Below, piece by piece: positions 27,184 through 37,228 of a DNA stretch of 64,000 nucleotides (the first letter of the stretch is position 1; each line of letters opens with the position of its first letter). Under the pieces are notes generated by a model. It ran no database searches. It saw only the letters and a program-made list of their open reading frames with translations, and was not told the DNA's origin. This stretch comes from Pseudoalteromonas viridis (GTDB lineage Bacteria; Pseudomonadota; Gammaproteobacteria; Enterobacterales; Alteromonadaceae). The position numbers and the translations under genes were made by a program. The stretch spans positions 3,286,001 through 3,350,000 of the forward strand of contig NZ_CP072425.1 of NCBI RefSeq assembly GCF_017742995.1, written 5' to 3'.

Positions 27184-30100
27184 GCTGGCTAAGCAAATGG
27201 TTTATTGATAACCCGGTGGCTGCCAACTTACTTATGGCGATGATTATTGCTGGTGGTTTACTGGCGTTTGGTCAGCTCAGAGTTGAGTCTTTTCCTCAGA
27301 TAGCGCCATCCAGTCTTAGTATTCACGTTGCCTATCCGGGAGGGACTGCCAGGCAGATAGATGAGAGTATTACCCAGCGCATTGAGGAGTCCGTCAGCTC
27401 AATTGCCGGTATCAAACAAATTACCAGCCAATCTCAGGCGGGATTGTCGAGTGTTACCGTGCGCAAAAAGCCCGATGCCGATCTGGGTAAGCTGCTGGAA
27501 GAAGTGCGTAATCAGGTAAATGCGATCAGCCACTTTCCGGCGCAGGCCGAAAAACCCATAGTAACGCGCGATGAATTTACTAATCTTGCGGCTTTTGTGA
27601 TTGTCTCGGCGCCGCGCAGCGATGACGCATTGCAGCAGGTTGCCAGGCGAGTGGAGCTGGCCCTGAAAACACATCCGGATATTTCTAAAGTCAGTAACTG
27701 GGGCACACGGGAGCCCAGACTATTTATCGAGCCCAGGCCTGAAGCCTTGCAGCGTTATGGTATGACGATAGAGCAGCTAGCCAACATCATGACTCAAATG
27801 TCACTTGAAACCCGCAGCGGTCAGTTGCAACACGAGGGCGGGCGCATTACCTTGCGCGGCGACGGTTATTTAAGTGCGCTGGGTGAGTTGCAAACGCTGC
27901 CGGTGATCCAGGGTCCGTCGGGTGAAGTGACGTTAGCCGAAATTGCAACAGTGCGACGTGGCTATGAGCAAAGTGACGCCATTGTGCGAAACAATGGCAT
28001 GCCGGGCATAGCACTGATGGTGAGCACCAGTCAAAGCGATAATCTGCTGGACGTCAGCGCAGCTATTCGCGATACCCTGGCAAAGCTCAGGCCTTTGCTT
28101 GCTGAAGACATTGAGCTGACCACCATGGCAGACATGGCACCTTACATCGAAGAGCAGCTGCAACGACTGGGCACCAGTGCCTGGCAGGGGTTGCTGATAG
28201 TGATTTTGTTATTAGGAGTGTTTTTAAATCTCAGGCTGGCATTTTGGGTGGCTGCCGGGATCCCGGTTGCCATTTGTGGCACCTTATATGGCATGCAGCT
28301 GCTGGATTACAGCCTCAACGACATCACATTATTTGGGTTTATTCTGGTGCTGGGCATTTTGGTCGATGATGCCGTGGTGGTGGGTGAAGCCATTGAGGAG
28401 CACCAAACCAGTAACGCAAACTATAAACAAGCGGCATACACTGGGGTAGAGTCAGTAACGGTTGCCACCGTGTTTGGTGTGCTGACCAGTATTGCGGCGT
28501 TTTCGCCCATGTTGTGGATCAATAACGACTTGGCCAAGTTGTTTGCGGGGTTTTCGGCGGTGGTGATTCTGGCACTGTGTTTCTCGCTGGTTGAAAGTAA
28601 ATTTATTCTGCCATCCCATCTGGCCGCAATGGCAAAAAAAGGAGCGCGCAGCGGCATAATTGCGACAATTCAGAATAAAGCGCGCTGGGCGTTAACTCAG
28701 TTTATTCAGCGTGTTTATAAACCTTTACTGCAATTGAGCCTGGATCATAAGCTTTCAACTTTGGTGATGTTTGTGTCGGCCTTTGTATTGGCATATGGAT
28801 TGTGGCTTGGTGGCGCAATTCGCAGTACTTTGTTCCCGGAAATTCCGGGGCGCTATGTGACTGCCAAAGTGACGCTGGAAGAGGGCGCGCCATTAGGCTT
28901 GCAGGCGCGTGCCCTAAGCCAGCTTGAGCTGAGTGCACAAAAGACTAACCAGGCTTTGCAAGCTGAGTATGGACTGAGCACAGCGCCGATGAACAATGTT
29001 CTGGCCTGGTCTAACGGCCATGGCGACATTGAGGTGACTGCCGAGCTCACATCCGAGGCCTTAAATGCCTTACCAGCAAACACACTGAGTGATACCTGGC
29101 GTGCGCAAACTGGCTTGATAGAAGGCAGCTATGCACAGCACTTCAGTGCCGCAGAGCCACCGGCGGGCGGAACTTTTTTGGCGATTTCAGCCGCTGATCC
29201 GCAGCAGGCTAAGCAGGTGAGTGCCAGACTTAGCAGCAAGCTGGCAGGATTGCCTGGGGTTAAAGATGTGCGCGACGATCATCAGGCTGCGCAGCGGCAA
29301 ATTCGCGTCAGGCTGAACGCATTTGGTCGTCAGCTGGGGCTGACTCAGGCACACCTGGCGCAGCTGGTTGCCAATGCCCTGGGTGAGCGCGAAGTACATC
29401 GGCTGCTCTATCAGGCCCAGGAGCTAAAAGTGGTGCTGCGGTTTCCCCAGCACGCCGTGCGTACCGAACATGAGTTGCTCGACATGCGGGTCATGCTTAA
29501 TGACGGGCTGAGCGTGGCGCTTGGGGATGTGGCCGAGCTGAATGACGAATATGAACCTCAGACACTGCAACGGCGTGAGCGTACGCGGGTGATCAACCTC
29601 TCTTGGTCTCAGGATCGCACCGCAGGCTCGCCGGAACAAACTCTGGCACTGCTGGCAAGCGAGATTGAGCAACTAAACACCCTGTATCCTGACGTCAGCA
29701 TTAAGCCGGCCGGTGAGTATGAAGAAATCGAAGAGGTCAGCAAAGGCTTTAAAGGGGCGCTTATTCTGACCTTGATGCTGATATACGTGTTGCTGGCGAT
29801 CCCGTTAAAGTCCTACTGGCAGCCGCTGATCATTATGGCTGTGATCCCATTTGGCTTTGCCGGTGCCATTTTTGGCCACGCCGTGATGGACTTACCGGTC
29901 AGTCTATTGTCGCTGTTTGGCATGATGGCCATGACGGGGATTGTGGTGAATGATGCGCTGGTGTTGATGACCCGGTTTAACAGTGAATATCGCAAAGGTA
30001 CAGAGCCCGGACAAGCGCTGATAGTTGCTGGGACTGCCCGTTTCAGGGCCATTTTTCTGACCACAGTGACAACAGTGTGTGGTTTGTTGCCGCTGTTATT

Positions 30101-30272
30101 CGGTACATCGGAGCAAGTCCAGTACCTCAAACCCGCGGCGGTCTCGCTGGTGTTTGGTGAGCTGTTTGCGACTCTGATCACCTTGTTTTTAATCCCTGTG
30201 TTGCTGGGGGCTTTTTACCGTAAGCCAAAACCCGTCACCGTGTCGCAGCAGGGGGCTGTTACAGCAGGTTGA
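27180..30272 (+). CDS. RND efflux transporter permease subunit (AcrB/HAE1-like)
   Basis: A 1030-residue inner-membrane proton-driven pump. The N-terminal TM1 region (WFIDNPVAANLLMAMI) is followed by a periplasmic porter domain, and TM4 carries the proton-relay pair in LVDDAVVVGEAIEEH. A second half has matching topology (GMMAMTGIVVNDALVLMTRF). Length is typical. With the adaptor it needs an outer-membrane channel such as TolC, not encoded here. The AraC/GyrI-type gene downstream may control it or detect its substrates. Confidence 0.95.
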   Translation: MSWLSKWFIDNPVAANLLMAMIIAGGLLAFGQLRVESFPQIAPSSLSIHVAYPGGTARQIDESITQRIEESVSSIAGIKQITSQSQAGLSSVTVRKKPDADLGKLLEEVRNQVNAISHFPAQAEKPIVTRDEFTNLAAFVIVSAPRSDDALQQVARRVELALKTHPDISKVSNWGTREPRLFIEPRPEALQRYGMTIEQLANIMTQMSLETRSGQLQHEGGRITLRGDGYLSALGELQTLPVIQGPSGEVTLAEIATVRRGYEQSDAIVRNNGMPGIALMVSTSQSDNLLDVSAAIRDTLAKLRPLLAEDIELTTMADMAPYIEEQLQRLGTSAWQGLLIVILLLGVFLNLRLAFWVAAGIPVAICGTLYGMQLLDYSLNDITLFGFILVLGILVDDAVVVGEAIEEHQTSNANYKQAAYTGVESVTVATVFGVLTSIAAFSPMLWINNDLAKLFAGFSAVVILALCFSLVESKFILPSHLAAMAKKGARSGIIATIQNKARWALTQFIQRVYKPLLQLSLDHKLSTLVMFVSAFVLAYGLWLGGAIRSTLFPEIPGRYVTAKVTLEEGAPLGLQARALSQLELSAQKTNQALQAEYGLSTAPMNNVLAWSNGHGDIEVTAELTSEALNALPANTLSDTWRAQTGLIEGSYAQHFSAAEPPAGGTFLAISAADPQQAKQVSARLSSKLAGLPGVKDVRDDHQAAQRQIRVRLNAFGRQLGLTQAHLAQLVANALGEREVHRLLYQAQELKVVLRFPQHAVRTEHELLDMRVMLNDGLSVALGDVAELNDEYEPQTLQRRERTRVINLSWSQDRTAGSPEQTLALLASEIEQLNTLYPDVSIKPAGEYEEIEEVSKGFKGALILTLMLIYVLLAIPLKSYWQPLIIMAVIPFGFAGAIFGHAVMDLPVSLLSLFGMMAMTGIVVNDALVLMTRFNSEYRKGTEPGQALIVAGTARFRAIFLTTVTTVCGLLPLLFGTSEQVQYLKPAAVSLVFGELFATLITLFLIPVLLGAFYRKPKPVTVSQQGAVTAG

Positions 30273-30326
30273 CTTGGGGCACCGCCTGGGCGATATTTGT
30301 CGCCCAGGATTCAGCTGTGAGCCCCT

Positions 30327-31226
30327 ATGTCTGAAAAACAAGAACCCGCGTTTAATCTGGTGCCAGAAATTGCTTTGCTGGCGCCTTTACCCGAGCACAT
30401 GCGCAATCGCTTTGAGCAGGCACTCTTGCTGATGCACGAGCAGCTTGAAGCAGGGTTAAGCTGGCAGCAGATAGCCAAAAAAAGCGCCATTTCCGCGTTT
30501 CATTTTCATCGTCAGTTTAGCAAGCTGTTTAATGAAACACCCGGGCGCTACCTAAGCCGCATACGGCTGCAACATGCGGTGTATTATCTACTCTATCATG
30601 ACCCCCTCTCTGTCACTGACATTGCGCAATTGTGCGGATTTGCCTCGTCTCAAGCGCTGGCCAAGGCCCTTAAGCGTGAACTGGGGCTTACCGCTAAAGC
30701 GGTACGTTTGATGGGTCAACAGGCAACCCCGGCGCAAACCACCGTACTGCTCGACAAACTGGCACATCCGGGTAACGCAGGTTCACTGGAAAAGCAACTG
30801 GCGGAGGCATTGCCGTGCACGCTTGAGCGACTAGATGCCCGCTACATCAAGGCAGTAGCCAGTGCAACCACAGACTGGGACCAAATATTAGATCAATATG
30901 GTGAGCAGTCTGTGGGTTTGCTGGGCGTTACTCCTTGCAGTGAACTGGAGAAAAGTTGGTCTGCGATTAATACTCAGATAGCAAGAATGGTCAGCCAGTC
31001 TGAGCCCTATGATATTGTCATTCCGGGCGGTGCGTATTTTTGTTGTCGCGCTTACTTGTTGTCGGACGTCGCCTACAGTCAGGTGCTCAGTACCCTGTTT
31101 GACAAAGCGCAAACCGCTGGGTACGAAATAGATCCGCACGGCTATTTTATTGAGCACATTGAAGAGGTGGATATGGCGCACTATGGTGGGATCACAATGC
31201 AATTTCAGATCCCCATACTTTGTTGA
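30327..31226 (+). CDS. AraC-family regulator with GyrI-like domain
   Basis: A 299-residue regulator. Two helix-turn-helix motifs at residues about 40-135 (SWQQIAKKSAISAFHFHRQF and LSVTDIAQLCGFASSQALAK) are followed by a GyrI-like small-molecule-binding domain (about 155-299). This layout resembles Rob and BmrR-type multidrug sensors. It sits right after the RND efflux genes, so drug-responsive control of that operon is a reasonable inference. Confidence 0.88.
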   Translation: MSEKQEPAFNLVPEIALLAPLPEHMRNRFEQALLLMHEQLEAGLSWQQIAKKSAISAFHFHRQFSKLFNETPGRYLSRIRLQHAVYYLLYHDPLSVTDIAQLCGFASSQALAKALKRELGLTAKAVRLMGQQATPAQTTVLLDKLAHPGNAGSLEKQLAEALPCTLERLDARYIKAVASATTDWDQILDQYGEQSVGLLGVTPCSELEKSWSAINTQIARMVSQSEPYDIVIPGGAYFCCRAYLLSDVAYSQVLSTLFDKAQTAGYEIDPHGYFIEHIEEVDMAHYGGITMQFQIPILC

Positions 31227-31246
31227 TGGTTATCTCAGGAGGCACT

Positions 31247-31573
31247 ATGGCGCACTTATTTGTCTATGGTACTTTGGCACCGGACCGCGTGAATGCGCAT
31301 ATTCTGGCCGAACTCACCGGGCAATGGCAAAGCGCAACAGTAAAAGGCCAGCTACAAAATGAGGGGTGGGGCGCTAAGTTAGGCTATCCCGGTTTGATTT
31401 TGGATGAGTACGCAGGGGAGGTGACAGGTCTGGTATTTACTTCAGATGACTTGGATGCCCACTGGCAAAGGTTGGATGACTTTGAAGGTGCGCATTACAC
31501 CAGGGTGCTAACGAATGCCCAGCTGGAGGGCGGCCAATTTATAGAGGTTTATGTATATACGCTTGCCCGCTAA
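31247..31573 (+). CDS. Gamma-glutamylcyclotransferase-like (AIG2/YtfP-like) protein
   Basis: A 108-residue small protein with the family start LFVYGTLAPDRVNAHIL, the conserved acidic residue in LDDFEGAHYTRV, and a C-terminal VYVYTLA strand. ATG 31247 follows a perfect AGGAGG. Members cleave gamma-glutamyl compounds or gamma-glutamylamines. The substrate here is not known. Confidence 0.85.
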   Translation: MAHLFVYGTLAPDRVNAHILAELTGQWQSATVKGQLQNEGWGAKLGYPGLILDEYAGEVTGLVFTSDDLDAHWQRLDDFEGAHYTRVLTNAQLEGGQFIEVYVYTLAR

Positions 31574-31723
31574 AAATTGCATTATTCGGGTATGCCTAAA
31601 ATTGACACTATTCCACAATTCGGTCTACGTTTAATTAACCGCAGTTTAATGCTGGTATGTTTATCTGCATAGCACATTAAACTTGTTAGCGGCGTGCTTT
31701 CACCTTTGCTCTGAGGTTAATTG

Positions 31724-33469
31724 ATGATCCAGTCACTCTTTTTTAGTAAGTCGGACAATACTCGCGCGATCCTCGACCAGGCTATTGATGCCGTTATCAG
31801 TATCGATACACACAACAATGTTACCTATATGAATGCGGCAGCAGAAAAACTGTTTGGTTATGGCAAAACAGAGGTGCTGGGGAAAAACGTCAAAATGCTG
31901 GTGCCACGCGAATTTGCGACCAATCACGACCAGTATGTGAATGCCAATCGCAATGGCGGGCCTGATAAAATCGTCGGTACGTCTCGCGATATCCAGATTG
32001 AAACCCGCAGCGGTGATAAAAAGTGGTGCAGCCTGTCATTGTCTAAGGTGCGCCAGTCCGATGGCATTCATTACACTGCATTTATCAAAGACATTACGGT
32101 GCAAAAAGAAGCCCAGGAGCGCATTGACCAAACGCTCGAGCAGTGCATTGATGCTGTTGTATCGATTGACCACAACAACATAGTGACGTTTTTTAATCCC
32201 GCAGCGGAGCGATTGTGGGGCTATCAGCGGGAAGAAGTTATCGGCCACAACGTTAAAATGCTGGTGCCCAAAGTCATTCAGGGCAACCATGATGAAATGG
32301 TCAACCGCAATCGCAGGACCGGCGAAGACAAAATCGTAGGTACATCACGGGATGTGGAAATTGAACGCAGCGATGGTCAGGTGCTGTGGGCAAATTTGTC
32401 GTTATCCAAAGTAAATGTAGCTGGAAAAATCGCTTACACCGCGTTTGTTAAGGATATTACCGAAGAAAAAGCCCAGCGCGACCAGATTGCGCTGCTTTCT
32501 TTGGTGGCCAATGAAACCGATAACTCAGTGATCATTACAGACGCGAATGGGCTCATAGAATACGTAAACCCCGGTTTTACTAAGCTCTCTGGTTTTGAAC
32601 AGCATGAGGTGCTGGGGAAAAAGCCCGGACATGTCTTACAGGGTAAACATACTTCGCCAGATACCAAAAAGCGTATCAAAAAAAACCTGGAACAGCGCAC
32701 GCCGTTTTATGAAGAGATCCTTAATTACACCAAAGAGGGAGAACCATACTGGATAAGTCTGGCCATTAACCCGGTTTTTGATGAGCAGGGCAACCTGGTG
32801 CGCTTTGTCTCTATTCAGGCGAATGTTGACAGCACCAAGCGCGTGGCGCTGGAAAACGATGTGCGCCTCAAAGCCATAGGTGAAGCCAATATTGTGCTGG
32901 AGTTTGATCCCCATGGCGAGTTGACGCTCATCAATCCGATGGGCCTCAGTGCATTGGGCGCGACCGACAAACGCGCAGTACAACAAATGCTTAATACCTT
33001 GTCGAGTTATCTCAGTGATGAGCAATGGCAATCTATACGCACCGGTCAGTTTGTTAAAACCCAACTTACTTTGCCCACTGGCCTGAGTGAAGTGCAGATA
33101 GATGCCGCCATTTCACCAGTATTAGATGAAGACGGCAAGCTGAATAAAATTCTGCTCTACGGTACGGATGTGTCTGAGCGTAACGCCGTACTCACTGAAA
33201 CGCATCACGCCATGGAGCAGGTATTGTCGAAGATCAGCACGATTATCAATACCATCAACAGCATTTCAGATCAGACCAACCTGCTGGCGCTCAACGCGGC
33301 CATCGAGTCGGCCAGAGCGGGCGATGCGGGCAGAGGGTTTGCCGTGGTTGCGGATGAAGTCAGAAGCCTTGCGATGCGCACCACGGAGTCGGCCGGAGAA
33401 ATCGGTGGACTGATTGACGAAACACGTCATCATGTTGATCAGTTAAGTAGCTACATACAGTCAAAGTAA
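31724..33469 (+). CDS. Soluble PAS-domain chemoreceptor with minimal signalling tip
   Basis: A 581-residue protein without any membrane segment. Four PAS modules fill residues about 15-490; the first two are near-duplicates (compare [17 protein letters not shown] and [17 protein letters not shown]). The C-terminus is a methyl-accepting chemotaxis signalling tip ([20 protein letters not shown], then [15 protein letters not shown]) with very short flanking helices and an end only about 30 residues after the tip. Most receptors have far longer helical arms with methylation sites. It probably senses redox, oxygen or metabolites in the cytoplasm. The third PAS has [10 protein letters not shown], like Aer/LOV-type PAS, but no photo-active Cys. 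Confidence 0.85.
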   Translation: MIQSLFFSKSDNTRAILDQAIDAVISIDTHNNVTYMNAAAEKLFGYGKTEVLGKNVKMLVPREFATNHDQYVNANRNGGPDKIVGTSRDIQIETRSGDKKWCSLSLSKVRQSDGIHYTAFIKDITVQKEAQERIDQTLEQCIDAVVSIDHNNIVTFFNPAAERLWGYQREEVIGHNVKMLVPKVIQGNHDEMVNRNRRTGEDKIVGTSRDVEIERSDGQVLWANLSLSKVNVAGKIAYTAFVKDITEEKAQRDQIALLSLVANETDNSVIITDANGLIEYVNPGFTKLSGFEQHEVLGKKPGHVLQGKHTSPDTKKRIKKNLEQRTPFYEEILNYTKEGEPYWISLAINPVFDEQGNLVRFVSIQANVDSTKRVALENDVRLKAIGEANIVLEFDPHGELTLINPMGLSALGATDKRAVQQMLNTLSSYLSDEQWQSIRTGQFVKTQLTLPTGLSEVQIDAAISPVLDEDGKLNKILLYGTDVSERNAVLTETHHAMEQVLSKISTIINTINSISDQTNLLALNAAIESARAGDAGRGFAVVADEVRSLAMRTTESAGEIGGLIDETRHHVDQLSSYIQSK

Positions 33470-33670
33470 AATGAGCGCAGCACTGCGCAGCCAGAAAGTA
33501 ATCTCAATCAAATGGGCTGCATGGAGTAAATGTAAGCCCTTGTTGGACTTGCAGCGATAGTTTGCACTACATTGTATATTTTTCGAGGTGCAGAGCATCT
33601 GAAAAACAATCTCAGACGTATTAAAGAATACACGTTGTTATGGTTATTACACTCTTTAAGTCGGTTATAA

Positions 33671-34393
33671 ATGCGCTTTTCTAACCTATGTCTCTTTATT
33701 GTACTTTTGCTGTACTCAGTTGCAGTTGCAAGCCAAAACGCTCAGATGGCGGACCTTAGTCAAATCAAAATTGTGACTGAAAATTTGCCGCCCTATCAAA
33801 TGCCAGGCCCGCAAGGTAAGGTTCAGGGCGTGGCTGCCGAGAAGGTCAATAAGTTACTGTCCGATTTGAATATTACAGCCGACATTCAGGTTATGCCATG
33901 GGCCAGGGCTTATAAAATAGCAGTGAATGAACCGGGGACCTTGATTTTTTCTATTGTCAGGACACCTGCCAGAGAGGGCTTGTTTCACTGGTTGGGCGTA
34001 TTGATGAGCACCAAAACCTACCTTATATCATTGCGCAAAAGGAAAGACATTAAAGTTGAGGGGTTAGTGGACCTGCTTAACTACAGGGTCGGGGTAAAAC
34101 GCGATGATGTGGTATTCCAGTACTTACAAAGCAAGGGGATGCTTGACACCATAGTGGTGTTGCCCGAGACATTTGTCACAGTAAAAATGCTGCTAAAAGG
34201 CCGCGCCGATATCATAGCTGCCTCACCAATACACCTTGACTACATGTGTGAGAAAATAGGCTGTAATCGCAGTGATTTTCGCTTTTTGTTCGAACTAGAT
34301 GAACTTAGCAACGACTTTTATCTTGCTGCTAACAGGCAGACCTCAGCTGATATTATTTTACTGCTCCAGCAAAAACTCGCTGAGCAGAACTAA
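33671..34393 (+). CDS. Periplasmic solute-binding-like protein (SBP family 3)
   Basis: A 240-residue secreted protein with a signal peptide (LCLFIVLLLYSVAVA-SQ). The family 3 fold follows: IVTENLPPYQMPGPQGKVQG, then VMPWARAYKIAVNEPG, then YRVGVKRDDVVFQYLQSKGM. There is no transporter nearby. It resembles the protein at 6355 in type and may be a stand-alone ligand-binding protein, possibly for a chemoreceptor such as the one just upstream; that link is speculative. Confidence 0.78.
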   Translation: MRFSNLCLFIVLLLYSVAVASQNAQMADLSQIKIVTENLPPYQMPGPQGKVQGVAAEKVNKLLSDLNITADIQVMPWARAYKIAVNEPGTLIFSIVRTPAREGLFHWLGVLMSTKTYLISLRKRKDIKVEGLVDLLNYRVGVKRDDVVFQYLQSKGMLDTIVVLPETFVTVKMLLKGRADIIAASPIHLDYMCEKIGCNRSDFRFLFELDELSNDFYLAANRQTSADIILLLQQKLAEQN

Positions 34394-34508
34394 GTGTTCA
34401 CAAGTGAATTCCCGTTATGAGTCAGCTGATTATTTCAGCGGTCCTAAGAATTCGCGGCTGAATATGATATAAACGTCCTTGATTACAATAGTATTTAAGG
34501 AAAATAGA

Positions 34509-36536
34509 GTGAAACAATACACCAGAAGGAGCTGTACAACACGGCATCTGTTAGCAGCAACCACCTTTTTATCTGTCCTGTATCTGCCCTCGTCACTGGC
34601 CGCAACCATAGTCAATAACATCTACTCAGAAAAGGGGCTGGCAGGCACCATGAGTCAGACTCAGGTAGATAAAAACACCTATACATCTGAGTCTCGATTT
34701 GGCTGGAACAACCGGCGAATTATACTGGATGAAATGCTCAAGCTTGATGATAAAGGCCGGGTACTTGCGTTTGAAATCGAGGGGCAATCGGCGTTTGGCG
34801 CGAAGATCAGTGAGTCATATACATGGAAAAATGGCCACGCAAAGTGGCGTAATGATGACGAGCAGGGCAGCAGCAAAGCGACCCACCCCCAATTCTATGT
34901 GCCGAAAAATAGCACGCTGGCGATAGATAACGCCTTGATCCGTTATATGATCAAAAACGATCTGAACAAGGCTGACGTGTTGCCCTACGGGAAAGTGACT
35001 TTGACTAAGCTGGATGAGGTACAGCTGGGTGATGAACGAGTTTATTTGTATGCCAAGTCGGGGTTGAGCATGACGCCGGATTTTGCCTGGTATGACAAAA
35101 CGGGTAACTACTTTGCGCAGAGCTGGGGTGGTATGTATGTGATCCGCGATGGCTTTAATAAAGCACAGTTTGAGCTGCTAAAAGCCCGTCAGCTTAAGGC
35201 CGAGCAGGCACATCTGGAAAGTCTGGCGGAGCAACTTACCGAGTATCATCCTGCGTTATTACTGGATAAAGTGAACGTGTTTGATGTGAGCACAGGTAAG
35301 ACGCTCAAAGCTCAGCAGGTGTTAATTGAGCAAGGCAAAATCGTTCAGGTTGCGCCGATGATTAAGCTCAACAAACGCGTGGCAACAGTAAATGGCGAGG
35401 GTAAAACCCTGATCCCTGGCCTGTGGGACATGCATGGTCACTTAAGTAAGGATACTGGGATCCTGAATATTGCTACTGGCGTAACCAGCGTGAGGGACAT
35501 GGGTAATGAACACCAAAACCTGATGGAGATCCAGTCTTTGTTTGATACGGGCAAAGTACTCGGCACGCGTGTATATCGTGCCGGATTTATGGATAAATAC
35601 AGTGAAAACTCGGCAGGTTTAAGTGTTAAGACTCTGGCAGAGGCACTCGATATGGTCGATTTCTTTGCCGATAATGGCTATGTTCAGATCAAGCTTTATT
35701 CGTCGATTGACCCTGAGTGGGTAAAACCAATTGCCGAGCGTGCGCACAGTCGAGGCTTGCGCCTGAGTGGTCATATTCCAGCCTTTATGACGGCAGAGCA
35801 GGCGGTGCACGCGGGGTACAATGAGATCCAGCATATCAACATGTTGTTTTTGAACTTTCTGGCGGGTGAAGACGTCGACACCCGCACCAAGCAGCGCTTC
35901 TCTCTGATCGGTGAGAAAGCCGCGGATATGCCGATGACAGGCGAGCAAATGGATGCTTTTATCAAGCTGCTTGCTGATAAAAACGTTGTCATAGACCCGA
36001 CGGTGTCTACCTTCAGAAGTCTGTTAATGAGCCAAAATAAACAAATTGATCAGGAGTTTGCCGAAATCGCAGCCCATCTGCCTCCCAACTTTGTACGCAG
36101 CCTGAAAGGAGCGCAGATGCAGGTGGACGAAGCGCACTTAAGTGCCTATCAGAATTCGGGCAAAGCTATGCTAAAAATGGTCAAAATTCTTTATGACGCC
36201 GGTGTGCCTATGGTTGCAGGCACAGATAGCGTCCCCGGGTTTACCTTACTGCGGGAGCTTGAGCTGTACACGCTGGCCGGGATCCCTGCGCCAGAGGTGC
36301 TGAAAATGGCCACCATCGATAGCGCCAGGTTGATGGGGGTTGCACACCAGACCGGCTCTGTGAGCGAAGGTAAAGTGGCTGATCTAATCCTGGTCGATGG
36401 CGATCCGAGTCAGGATATCAAAGCACTACGTAAGCTTTCGCTGGTGATCAAAGGCACGCAAGTGTTTAAACCGGAAGCTGTCTTTGAACAGATCGGGATC
36501 GCACCTTTCACCAAAGCAAGCCGCATCGTACTTTGA
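34509..36536 (+). CDS. Secreted metal-dependent amidohydrolase
   Basis: A 675-residue protein with a signal peptide (LSVLYLPSSLAA). An N-terminal beta-rich region of about 240 residues is followed by an amidohydrolase barrel. Metal ligands are visible: HGH in LWDMHGHLSKD, His in SGHIPAF and IQHINML, and Asp in AGTDSVPGF. A Lys in YVQIKLYSS may be the carboxylated bridging residue. GTG 34509 follows AAGGA; the TTG frame from 34479 is poorer. Related proteins hydrolyse cyclic amides, dipeptides or imidazolones. The substrate is open. Confidence 0.85.
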   Translation: MKQYTRRSCTTRHLLAATTFLSVLYLPSSLAATIVNNIYSEKGLAGTMSQTQVDKNTYTSESRFGWNNRRIILDEMLKLDDKGRVLAFEIEGQSAFGAKISESYTWKNGHAKWRNDDEQGSSKATHPQFYVPKNSTLAIDNALIRYMIKNDLNKADVLPYGKVTLTKLDEVQLGDERVYLYAKSGLSMTPDFAWYDKTGNYFAQSWGGMYVIRDGFNKAQFELLKARQLKAEQAHLESLAEQLTEYHPALLLDKVNVFDVSTGKTLKAQQVLIEQGKIVQVAPMIKLNKRVATVNGEGKTLIPGLWDMHGHLSKDTGILNIATGVTSVRDMGNEHQNLMEIQSLFDTGKVLGTRVYRAGFMDKYSENSAGLSVKTLAEALDMVDFFADNGYVQIKLYSSIDPEWVKPIAERAHSRGLRLSGHIPAFMTAEQAVHAGYNEIQHINMLFLNFLAGEDVDTRTKQRFSLIGEKAADMPMTGEQMDAFIKLLADKNVVIDPTVSTFRSLLMSQNKQIDQEFAEIAAHLPPNFVRSLKGAQMQVDEAHLSAYQNSGKAMLKMVKILYDAGVPMVAGTDSVPGFTLLRELELYTLAGIPAPEVLKMATIDSARLMGVAHQTGSVSEGKVADLILVDGDPSQDIKALRKLSLVIKGTQVFKPEAVFEQIGIAPFTKASRIVL

Positions 36537-36546
36537 TGTGTGAGTT

Positions 36547-36571
36547 GCAAGCTGGCACCTCGTCAGCTTGC
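36547..36571 (+). terminator. Hairpin after the amidohydrolase gene
   Basis: GCAAGCTG (36547-36554) pairs with CAGCTTGC (36564-36571) across 9 nt, starting 10 bp after the stop codon. The T tract is weak (CGCTT), so it is a likely but not certain terminator. Confidence 0.5.
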
Positions 36572-36799
36572 GCTTAAAAACACACCTGACTGGCGGAGCG
36601 ATTTCTGCGATGGGATGCGCTCCAATTTCAGATCCAAACTATTCATGTCCTGTGTCTGTAAACGGATATCGCTGCTAAATATAAACTAAACTTAAGGGCA
36701 GGCTAGACTATCAAGGTCGGCCCTTGATCAATTAAGTGTTGTACAAAAAAAAGATGAGTCAGGAAACACCGCTAAGAAAAGCCTTAAGGAGCAAGCAAA

Positions 36800-37228
36800 A
36801 TGGATTATAAGCATACTCAGATTGGTATCGCCATATTGGCGATTATGGGTACATCCGCATTGGTGCTAGCCTACGGTAGCATTGCCAAACCCGAGGAGCC
36901 AATTGGCTTCGCTTTTGTGATTGTGGGCATCATCGCCATATTATTTTGCTCATTGACCATTACAGTAGGAGAAGGCCAGATCCGTTGGTTTTTCGGCCCC
37001 GGCTTTTGGCGCAAATCGCTCGATTACAGCCAAATTGGATCAGCTCGTGTTATTACAACCAAATGGTATTATGGCCTGGGTATTCGCTTGCTATCCACTG
37101 GCTGGTTATATAACGTCTCCGGCTCACACGCCGTAGAGCTCAAGCTGAAAGACGGCACCACCGTCAGCTTAGGCACCAACGAGCCCGAAAAACTGCTCGC
37201 CGCGATTGAAAAAACGCTTGAACGTTGA
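36800..37228 (+). CDS. Two-TM protein with a PH-like C-terminal domain
   Basis: A 142-residue protein with two N-terminal TM segments (about 8-28 and 36-56). A small beta-rich domain follows (ITVGEGQIRWFFGPGFWRKS, RVITTKWYYGLGIRL, AVELKLKDGTTVSLGTNEPE) that resembles bacterial PH-like modules. ATG 36800 follows AAGGAG. The last 93 bp are repeated with 95% identity at 50845-50937, on the far side of the secreted-enzyme island, showing that the locus once had a paralogue or was duplicated. Function unknown. Confidence 0.75.
   Translation: MDYKHTQIGIAILAIMGTSALVLAYGSIAKPEEPIGFAFVIVGIIAILFCSLTITVGEGQIRWFFGPGFWRKSLDYSQIGSARVITTKWYYGLGIRLLSTGWLYNVSGSHAVELKLKDGTTVSLGTNEPEKLLAAIEKTLER
37136..37228 (+). 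repeat. Island-flanking direct repeat, left copy (3' end of intact gene)
   Basis: This 93-bp segment matches 50845-50937 without gaps, with 5 mismatches (about 95% identity). Two of the differences are silent and the other three change Thr to Ala and Arg to Ser. The copies are 13,709 bp apart in the same orientation and enclose the secreted-phosphoesterase island. Confidence 0.9.
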
